Positions 47,951 to 64,000 of a stretch of 64,000 bases of DNA are shown in pieces (position 1 is the first letter of the stretch; the number at the start of each line of letters is the position of its first letter). Position numbers and translations under genes: made by a program. The DNA is taken from NCBI GenBank assembly GCA_022829145.1, contig CM040741.1, forward strand, positions 41,276,534 through 41,340,533. The letters are read 5' to 3'. The notes beneath the pieces were generated by a model. It saw nothing but the letters and a program-made list of their open reading frames with translations, had not been told where the DNA came from and did no database searches. The stretch comes from Albula goreensis (lineage: Eukaryota; Chordata; Actinopteri; Albuliformes; Albulidae).

Positions 47951-50900
47951 AAGAAATTGACTTGAAATCATTTTTAAACCCACACTATTAATCCTTCTGC
48001 AGTTTTCAATTATGTCATTCCAGTCTTGTCTGCTCTTACTGAAACTGAGGAGATTAATCGCATTAAATGCATGTCTTTCTTTATCAGTCATAACTTCAAG
48101 CCCTGGGATCAGCTTCATCGGCATTCCTCTGCATGTATTCTCTAGGCTCTACCTTCTATAGAAAGCTACGCTGATCTGAGTACAGGACCATAACTGTGAT
48201 CCATGGCTTTCTGTAGTTTTAGCACCTCCATACAGAAGACCCTTAAGTACCCTGGGGGACAGCCCCTACAATGTCAGCTTTTTGATTCATGATACCTCTT
48301 ATTGTTAGTCGTTTATACCAGTTTTGAATACACCTACAGACATGATCTTTAAACTTCTATAGATGTTAGCTTCAAAGTAATTCTTTCATGTTAGATTTTG
48401 ATGGATTTCTTTTTAAATCCACATATTTATTATACTATATGTACATATAAACCAAACATTAGTCAAACATTCTAAAAAGGTTCCCTGAGATTTGTTTAAC
48501 CATTCTTTAGAACTATTGTTTCCTATTCTCAACATATATTCCTTTTTCTATTCACTTCTATTCTGTGTTGTTTTTGTCCAAGAGCAACTCTTAAGTCATC
48601 CCCAATGATGGATGCCACTATTTTGCACAAGGTGCGCGCTAATCTGAGAGGATTTAAGACCCACTTGACTCATCTCTACCTTCTTAAGATGATCACATCC
48701 TGTAGTGTGACAATGGGGTTACACAATGATCCAGGCTTGAAAAATGACATTTCAGGGCAATGTTTCAGTAGTGGTGTGAGCATTTTGGCTGTCAGATTCA
48801 ATTTTATTACTTCCTCATAAAATGATTTACCACATGCTGTGACGTATATACTTCCATATTTTACAGATGTGACATAACTATCCTTTTGGGGGCGTTCATT
48901 TTACAACTATTACTGAATTTATGAATCACTGCTCTCTGCTTATGTTTTTTTTTTAAGAAAACCAGGGGGTAAGATTGATATTAGAAGGTCTCTGATTTTC
49001 TTATATTTAGTCATTGTTAACCTTTTTCATTTTCTATGCATTTTGCCTTAATTATCAGTCCTCTGAAGTTTTCTCCTTTTTGATTCCCTCCTTTTTAGAG
49101 GCTGGTTAACATTTTTGTTAATGGTTTACAGTTTATCTCACAAAATTGTCAAAGAACTCACAAGTTTTCCATCAGGGTGAGTTGATGTCATTGTCAGTTT
49201 TTATGAGCTTTTGAGACACTTCCCTATCCTTTCTCCCATTGTTAACTAATACTTCCTGTGAATAAGCTTTTTCTGTCAAACCTTTTCATCTGTGAGGCTC
49301 TCAGCTCAGTAGTGGTTTCTGCATGTGTCTGCAACGCCTAATTTCTTACAGAAGAAAAATCCTGTCCAATCTTGGTAAGCTTGACCTCTTGTCTGCGATT
49401 CCTTTTTCAGGTGGAATATTGAGAAAAACAAGTTTTTTGCATCCTGGGCAGTTGGTTTTTCACAAGACCTTTTAGTGAACCTAATTTAATTTTTAACGCT
49501 TGGGTGCACTAGAGAAATGCAAACGTATGGCCGGTCAGAGTTTTTGTATACATATAGTACAATTGTTTCTCTTTTTAACTCTTTTAAGGAATTAATCATC
49601 CAAAGCCCATTAATTCATCTTTGTTATAGCTATGTATTCCACATAGATACTCAAATTTAACAGAAGTTATATTCAGTTCCACCAGCATGTCATGAGTTAA
49701 GAATATGGTAAAATTTGACTCATCTTGTGTTTAAATGTCTTTGTTACCAAAATATCATGAATCCATCCATGGCACCTTCCCAATGTTGGGACATCAGTAC
49801 CTCTAATAAAAAGCAATTTTTCTAAATTATTTGAAACCTTTATTCCCTCCACTCATTACAATCACTAATTGTGCATCTCCAGTTATAGTTATGACACTCT
49901 ATAGTTATGCCTGCACACCAGCTGCATCCCTGCTGAAACGTATGCACTCCTCCCATTTGCACATTTTAGGGACGAAACAGTGTATAAAAATTCAAATCAG
50001 GGTGAAATATTTGTTCAAGCAAAAAGCATATCCTGATACATTTCCCAAGATTACAGAAAGATTATTAAAAATCATCCCTGTTACAGTATGATTCTCCTTC
50101 CATCCACACCACCTTGAGGCTGGCATGGAGAGCACATTAAATACATCCTATGTGTCCACACAGCATGTCCTGTGATTAAAAATGTTTTAGAGGATACTTT
50201 ACATTACCCCAATATTTGGACTGTGATGGTTTCTGTCCTGTGGGTTTAGAGGCAAATATGCAGGCCGATGTCATTGTTACATCTCAGGAGAGCCTTGGCT
50301 ACCCTGCCTATGGTGGAAAAAGCATTTGCATGCTGCTCGTCCATGCTTTGGAATATGCTGATTACTATACAAATTCCAGGAATGTGGTGGCTGTGGGGCT
50401 GCAGCTGAGCGTTAAGTTTGTGTGGCTTCAGGGTACTTCAGTTATTTTAGCCACAAGGAAGCTTTTCAGCCTTGTGTAAATGCAGTTACGACCTAAATCA
50501 TAAAAAATAAAAGTGTTTTTTTTTTTTTTTTTTTAAATAACTTGCACTTTTTTATTATCTGGATGTTTGTATTGTGAAGTCACCCCAGACAATGGGGGAA
50601 ATTCCATGTTTTCTTGTTTAGAAGCTGTAGTTTTGGAAACATGAGACGCCATTCCTGAGTTCATTGATATCTCTTAGTCTGCACACGCATACTGTTTGGA
50701 GAGAGGCTCTTTTCTCAGAGCATCCACAGGGAGCAGCCGCGGAGGCCTGAGAACAAAGCCAGATAGGGGTCGTCATAACAGGTCTGTCAGGTTTTTATCC
50801 AAGCTGTATAAAGTGTTGTTAGCTAGGGTGTGTCTGCTCCTTTCTCAAGTGTCCTCTGCTGTAGGTTTATCCCTCAGTGTGAGAAGGTATCCGCAAAAGC

Positions 50901-51031
50901 GTCCGGAGCAGAAATATGTGTCAGATGATTATCGATATGGATCCTGTGTCAGACGGGTATCGGTCCCACGCCCCTCCTCCGGTCTGAGTTAAGAGACACG
51001 CAGGCGGGTCGTAGTGCAGATGGGACGTCCT

Positions 51032-51064
51032 GGGGGCAGGGGGGCATTGGGGGGTGTGGGGGGG
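51032..51064 (+). other. G-quadruplex-prone G-run cluster upstream of the keratin gene
   Basis: Four G runs of five to seven bases with loops of two to four bases, about 1 kb upstream of the keratin TATA-like box. It meets the standard G4 pattern. Confidence 0.6.
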
Positions 51065-51120
51065 AGGAACGGCCTGTCAGCTACCCAGAACAGGTGTGCA
51101 GGGAGTGGTCGCACGCTAAG

Positions 51121-51127
51121 TGAGTCA
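51121..51127. promoter_or_regulatory. AP-1 site upstream of the keratin gene
   Basis: A perfect TGAGTCA. AP-1 sites are a regular part of epithelial keratin promoters and enhancers. A second perfect site (TGACTCA) lies at 51461-51467, about 600 bp before the TATA-like box. Confidence 0.4.
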
Positions 51128-51460
51128 TTATCCTACAGACACAGCTTTCCTGAATCTTTGGGGGAGGGGTAGATCTGCCCTTTTTCCTAGGAGTGGGGCT
51201 TTGGCTCATGAAGTCACACGCACAGACTCCCTCGCCCTCTCAGACAGCGGTCCACACCCCTTGCACACACCTTTAACATCAGACGAGACAGACACAGCAC
51301 GCAGACTCCAGCCGAAACTTCCACCTCATTAATGTTTTTTCTGTTACATTCTTTTATGTCTGCAGTCTGAAATGGAGGACATATACTCATCCAGCTGCAG
51401 ACATACATATCATGACTGTGTTACACACACAGCCAGACACTGATTCCAACACTTCGGCGA

Positions 51461-51467
51461 TGACTCA
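51461..51467. promoter_or_regulatory. Second AP-1 site upstream of the keratin gene
   Basis: A perfect TGACTCA, the complement form of the site at 51121. Together they suggest epithelial enhancer activity, which is inferred from the family and not shown. Confidence 0.4.
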
Positions 51468-52067
51468 TCAGTTGCCTTGCAAAAAAAAATAACTGTCACT
51501 ATAACTGGAAATACTTAACTCTTTTTCATATGGCTCAGCAAATAAATATACTCAACCAAATTCAAATTTACCTGTAGATCTGTGGATAAAATCAGAAACA
51601 AATTATCACTGTACGTCTCACAATAGATACTGGGATTGTCAAAAAAGTTTATTTCTGTGCTTTTGAACACAAGTGATTCACAATTGACTTTCTGTAGTGT
51701 GTGTCTTGCTGTAACTTGATTCCCTTTCACCAGCACTGTTATGTGTTCAATTTCAGTTTGAGGAAAGACTACCCTCTGAAGTTGTTTAGAACAACCCTAT
51801 ACCTGTCAACATTTTCCAAAATTTGCAGGTCAAGCTGGGTGAAAGAGTCCAGTATTCCTGTGAGCCACAACAGGCACATATTAGGTCAAATCATGCATTC
51901 CTCTCTGTTAAGCAGCGCATTGAATATTTCATTCCCTTTGGTGTAGGTAGCAGGGTATCACGTTGCTTCCTCCCCTGTGTCAGTCTCCTGAGCCAGCCCA
52001 TACTGAAAGCTTCTGGCCATGCCCACCTGAGATTGTCCCCTCCCTCTATCATCTGACCTATCTCACA

Positions 52068-52160
52068 GTATATATTCAGTTGTATTGCCAAGGCCAGTCC
52101 AGAGCTGACTTCTCTCCAGGGGCACTTTGAAAACGCTTTTTGGAACTGAAAAACCTCTTT
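52068..52160 (+). promoter_or_regulatory. TATA-like core promoter and probable non-coding exon 1 of the keratin gene
   Basis: GTATATATTC (from 52068) is a TATA-like box. A start about 30 bp downstream would give a first exon of roughly 60 bp ending at a good donor, TTT/GTAAGT (donor from 52161). A matching acceptor (CTCCCTTCAG, ending 53280) lies 8 bp before the keratin start codon, which argues for a 5' UTR intron of about 1.1 kb. Confidence 0.5.
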
Positions 52161-53288
52161 GTAAGTTTTTAATCTTCATACATTTCTATCTGCATATTCA
52201 TATTCAAAGCTTCAGTTTCAAAGCTTTTACTTTGATGTATTATTTGTTTCCTTTATGCAACAAGACTTGATTGTTTTCAGTTCTAAATGACGGTTTGTGG
52301 TTTTCAAACCAGGTCGCTAAAGGGAATTATACAAGCCTCAGTGAGCCATCAATGTTCTGTAAACTGCTTTATACATTGAGTTAAATAATTGTGTGACGGT
52401 TTTATAAATATTAATGAGGGTCATCAACATATCTCTTGTGGGTTGGTGATTAATGCTGATTAAAAGGAAGCTGATTTTCTAATTTGTCAAATGAAAACAT
52501 AATAAAGATATATATGTCCCAGGAATGGGATTAAACCATATTATTTTTTAATTTGTTCATCGGTTATTTTTGTTTGATTAGTCAGTCAAGTATCAAATGC
52601 TCACACAAAACAATAATTTCAGCTTTATGTTTTAAAATAACTTGTTTTTTATATCCTGGTTGACTATGTCTTTGTATAACTGTATTTGAAAACTCTATCT
52701 TACACAAGCCTTCAACTATATTTTGTTTTTCTAAATCCTCAAATGAAAAGAATGAATTCAGACCCACAGTAAAATATTGTCACAGTATAGAGTAAAATGA
52801 TATTGCACAGTCCACACAGAATGTGAACTGATGCTATTTTGTGACGATAAAGCGTGTCAGTTATTGAAGATTTATGGTTTTATGACCTGGGATGTATTTT
52901 CCAAGCTGAAGATTAGTTACAAAGGGGCTTAGTTTATGTGCTGCTCGTGCTAAGCTGCAAAGGCAGTCTATCAACCAGTGCAAGAATTCAAACACGGGTA
53001 GTGGATTAGAGACAGATAACATCCATGGTGATAATGACATGGTGGCTACATGCCATCTTTGTGCTGTTTGATATTTTGAGTGCAAGGCAATTGATGTGCA
53101 TGTGTGTATATGTGTGTATATATATAAACTTTGGATATGAATTCACTGCTATATATAGAAGCGTGTGTGTATCATAAAGGCTACAACTCATGTGTAACAT
53201 TGGTATTCTCTCTGATAATGTGAAGTATTGCTGCTGTGCTACTGAACAATGTGTGGGTTTGTTTACTCATCTCCCTTCAGAGGTCACC

Positions 53289-60074
<6,786 letters not shown>

Positions 60075-60356
60075 GAAGAAAGTTCTGGAATCCGTATCGA
60101 ACCCCCCCCAAAAAAGCATGCATGTCATGAAGACAAGGTTCCCCCGGAAGTCCCTTCAAGGGCTACAGCTTCCCCATTCTTCAAATGACACCCTTTATTG
60201 CTATTCCCTGGGGCATCAACTAAATCTCATACAACAATTTGGGAACGCCTTCCCCTTCCACTGTTACAAGCTATGTTATACAAAATGCATTTAATATATT
60301 GTGGTTTTGGGAACAAAGAAAATGTCTTTCAATTTTCAGTCTTTTGAAATAGATGT

Positions 60357-60362
60357 AATAAA
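60357..60362 (+). promoter_or_regulatory. Poly(A) signal of the keratin gene
   Basis: AATAAA 283 bp after the stop codon is the first canonical signal and is followed by TTTCTTGTG, a plausible GU-rich downstream element. Confidence 0.75.
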
Positions 60363-63300
60363 AATGTTTCTTGTGCAGCTGTCCTTATGAGTGTCTAATT
60401 TTCCTTGGCAATACTAGGGAATAGCTCAAGGTGGATGTACACATCACAGGCATTGAGGAATGTTCAGAGACGCTGAACAGGGACTGAGTCACACTGCCAA
60501 CGCTTACATTCTCCAGAAATATCCGGGAAGAACACCGCCAAGGGCAACTTGTCACAAATGCTTGTAAAATAAACTATGCGCACATCTCTCTCACACGATT
60601 AGCAAAGAAATCAGGTTAACAAGCTTACTAAATAATACTTATATACATTTTTCCATTACAATATTGATTTTTTTTTTCTAATAGAGGCATCCAGGACATG
60701 TTCTGGTGTGTGCTTTCTTCAGCATGTGATTGTAACTCTAATCATGTGAATGGTCTTTATTTAAGCCAGGTAAACAATGAGAGACATGTGCTGAGAGGCA
60801 TCCTGTTTGTCTTTAACACGCATGTTGCAAATGTTCCAAAGATTTTTTTTTAAATGAGCTTTTCTAGGCTCATCACTAACATGCAACACAAACAAAAAAA
60901 TGCAAGTGGAGGATGTCTCCAGAACTTTATCACACACATAAAAACCAAAACAAAAAGACAATTTTCCATTTTTACAAAAGAGAAAAATTGAATGATCATA
61001 ATAATGGATGCTAATCAAGATGTTTGGATCCAGAAACCATCTTTCAATCAAACACAACTCCTTCCATTATATGTTTAGTTGGAAACAAAAAGTCTTTAAA
61101 TATGCAGACAACAACCAAATACAGTGAAGCCATACATCCTTTAAAAAGTTTGGCTGCTTAGATTTAGGATGACTGTAAAATTTAAGAGAAAAGGAAGCCT
61201 AAAGCCTTTTATTTCCAGCAATGCTGTCATAAGGCAATTATGACCAGGGTTATAGATGATTAGCTTTGCTGTCGAGCACCTTCAGCTAAATTTTCCCACA
61301 GTTTTAAAGGGCAAATAGTCTTTCTATTGGGTTTGGGGGTCATTGGGAGCTTATTCCACACATACTGAAAACAGAGATGTTTTCGCTCTTCACTGTGAAT
61401 TCTCCCTCGACTTGCTGAGTCTACAACACCTATGTATTATCTGTCAACATTCAGTACCTGGATTACTACATAGCTCAAGATGTTTGTTCTGAGTGTAAAA
61501 CAAAGCCGCACCATTCCCTACAATTATTGAGCCTAAGGAATCCTACTTCCTGTCCGGGACTGGCTATTACACCAACCTTATCAGCCTCCGCCTTGTGAAT
61601 CTGCTGATCATTTTTTTCCTTCTGCAAACTCCAGAGCATTTGCATTTGCCATATGAATTGCTTAGTTACATCACCCAGTGTCCTGATAAGCCAGTCCAGT
61701 AGACAGTCTGTCTGTGTTGACGGACATCCCATCTCTTTATTGCTGTTAAATTGATGCTAGTTGCCGTACATTGGTGGTTACTTGTCAGTAGTACAGTTAA
61801 AAAAATAGAATCAATGATACTGCATGTTCTCAGCATGTGAGCTATGTTCTTTTGCTACTGTATTCACACATCCATCTCTGCTAACCACTAGTGTCATGGG
61901 ATATGTTGCAGGGAGTATGTACATTAGCGGTACATTGACATTATGTTGGTTTTGAGGTACGGTATATTTAGACAGTGTAGCGTGTGCGTGCTCAGTGTAA
62001 TTATGAGTGTTTTACCTGGCTGATGTTTTTATCCATTGAAGTAAGTAGTGACCTTTTAGCTCCCTTGAAAGTCTTTTGCGATGTTATTGGTCTGATTTCC
62101 ATTTTTTCTTCAACTGGATTCGCTTAGAAATGAGCTTAACTTGTAATTAAGGCATTACTTTTACCAAAGCTTACCACTGTAATTACATGGGTGTATATGA
62201 ATGTTCAGGCATGCAGCCATGTTCTAAGTGTGTTTAATCACCATAATGAAGAAATAATCTTCACTGCACCATTTACTACTGTCCTGGAAAACCATCACTG
62301 CACTTCAGGTATAATAGTTGGTTTAAGATCCTCCATAGATGTAATATCTGACATAAATAATGAGGTGACATGATTACAGACTGAAGAGCCAGTCAACCAC
62401 CATTAATTCAAAATGTTTACTTTCCAGAGTGCCTGTTATCCACCATTACAATCCAATCCTGGCAATTAAGTTTGTCATCCATGTGAGCTTGAGAAAATGA
62501 GCACAGAAATCACGCAAAGGGACTTTCTCATGAGTGTTCATTCCAATAACTTTACATAACATAATTTAGATATACATTTTATGCTTGAAATAAACTACAG
62601 GCATAATAGAGGTATTTACATTTTTAAAATATATTTCAGTATATGTCTCCTATGTTTGTGAAGATACCAGCACTGACCCCTTGTCTGACTTATGCTGTTT
62701 TTAAAACTATTGTTGCTTTAACAGTGATTAAACAGCTTTTTCTCAGTGATTTTGTATTAATTGATTTATAATGATATATAAGAGGTAGGAAATTATAATG
62801 GGGACTACCTGTCTCTTGGTCTGTGGGGTAGAGAGTGACCTGCCTTTGACCTAGTGCTCAGAATTGCTCATCCACAACAAATCATAGAGCCTTAAGCCAC
62901 TTAAATTTTGCTTTCCCTTTGCATGAAATCAAAGCGGACGGAACATAAAACATATCAGTGTCTATGGACAAAAATGCCAATACACAACAGCTCATCAATG
63001 GACTCATACTAGACCATCATACCACTACATTTCTCCAGTCTCCCAAAACATCTTGAATATTGTCAGGTGTGTAAGAGACGGTTCTCCTTTCACACAGCTA
63101 AAACTACATAATAGTACAAAGTAGCTAATATGTCAACATATTGTGTAATTGTGTGTAGTTACTTATTTAATCTGTCAGCAATAGACAGCCTTTTGCCGCC
63201 ACGTCAGCTGTGTACACTGTTACAGAGAGAAAACAAAAACCGGCACGAGGAGGTGTAAGGCAGGGATCCACCCAAGAGAAACAGAACAATTATTTATTGC

Positions 63301-64000
63301 AGAAATGATTATGTTGTCATGGTGGCCCAAATGATTAATGTGAATTTCACCAGTGGAATAAGTGATGTATGCGTAACTTGAATTACCTCCTTTAACTGCC
63401 AAGAAAGGATGAGATACTCTAGACCATATTCAGATTTTCATCTATGCTACTTGTTTTACCAAATCCAGGAAATTTGATGGATTGAACTTTTGGATGCTAT
63501 CCAGGTACTAAGCTAGATAGTTAACCAAGCGGTGTCTGTCTAGAACCTCGATCATCATGGTATCAGCAATGGTTCCCATCAAGGGTTCAAACCCACAACC
63601 TTCTGAGGGCAGGCAAGAGACCAATATACTGTACTATGACATTTGTGCAGAAAAACTGGCTGGAAGAGAGAGGGTTAATATGTACCTACATGACGCCTGA
63701 GAATCAGCACACAAATGTCTAGGTGATGTTTCACAGCTGGAACATTTTGTTTTGATGAGGCAGCCAACAGCATGTGAGGTAAAGACTGTAATTACCCTCA
63801 TGATTATGATGAAAACCACCTGAAAGCAGAGATTCACCCATCGCAGAGTTCTGTCTTGTCTCGCCCCTGCCAGAATTCATGTGACAAACTGTTTGTTTTC
63901 CCTTCATGGGTCACAATTTAAGGACTTATTTACCGGCATTCTGTCTAGGATGGGTCTTACCTGTGAATTTCCAGGGAATGTAGCAAAGTCTGCAGTCTTA
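60363..64000. other. Gene-free right flank
   Basis: AT-rich DNA with no supported exon. Short open frames on both strands lack domains. A degenerate SINE-like block with GGGTTCAAACCCACAACCTT lies at about 63540-63640. Nothing else is recognised. Confidence 0.6.
63540..63640 (+). mobile_element. Degenerate SINE-like repeat
   Basis: It contains GGGTTCAAACCCACAACCTT and then GGCAAGAGACCAATATACTG, words typical of the trailing part of fish tRNA-type short repeats and similar to 21900-21940. The head of the element is not recognisable. Confidence 0.35.

Larger units (their letters stand above)
40301..52060. other. Gene-free intergenic region, part 3
   Basis: Mostly AT-rich DNA without a recognised gene. 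Contents: a CA array (about 42100-42126), a dense block at 43900-44120, a G-run cluster (45104-45121), a large TG/GAGT microsatellite (45810-46140), a TG-tailed short repeat (47866-47950), a T run (about 50517-50535), a second strong G-run cluster (51032-51064) and two perfect AP-1 sites (51121, 51461) upstream of the keratin gene. Confidence 0.6.

Noticed and set aside
53190-53288. Upstream in-frame extension of the keratin start
   Set aside because: A splice acceptor ends at 53280, and the ATG at 53289 has an ideal context and the expected head sequence, so the extension is intronic.
63235-63255. GGCACGAGG, identical to a common cDNA library adaptor
   Set aside because: Nine bases are too few. 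The flanks are ordinary genomic sequence with no EcoRI junction, so chance is the better explanation.

Overview
This window is vertebrate nuclear DNA, most likely from a ray-finned fish. The genes have short exons with GT-AG introns, poly(A) signals and long AT-rich non-coding stretches. Dinucleotide microsatellites and short transposon remnants are scattered through it. There is no operon structure. Three protein-coding genes can be supported exon by exon, and almost all other open frames are chance or repeat-derived.

Layout. (1) 3562-11043, minus strand: morn5, five coding exons, 178 aa, three MORN repeats. (2) 11044-11597: a 554-bp head-to-head TATA-less promoter with an RFX X-box on the morn5 side and a YY1-like motif and GC box on the other. 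(3) 11598-18832, plus strand: ndufa8, four coding exons, 172 aa, a mitochondrial complex I subunit with all eight twin CX9C cysteines. Its introns hold a non-autonomous DNA transposon, a 51-bp-arm hairpin element and a diverged direct repeat. (4) About 19,000-52,060: about 33 kb without a recognisable gene, with islands of dense, GC-mixed DNA that look like regulatory elements, and simple repeats. (5) About 52,068-60,362, plus strand: a type I keratin-like intermediate filament gene, 422 aa, eight coding exons and a probable non-coding first exon behind a TATA-like box. (6) 60,363-64,000: gene-free flank.

The NDUFA8-MORN5 pair next to LHX6 is an arrangement known from human 9q33. LHX6 would be expected just left of base 1, pointing rightwards, so the left edge may be its 3' flank, and enhancer-like blocks in the large morn5 intron 4 may serve it. 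A type I keratin on the other side of ndufa8 is not the mammalian arrangement and is the main locus-level oddity. I found no undescribed multi-gene system. The most useful leads are the RFX sites, the transposon resembling one I remember from mammals, the duplicated intronic element, a short repeat family ending in TG microsatellites, and the complementary CA/TG repeats flanking keratin exon 2.
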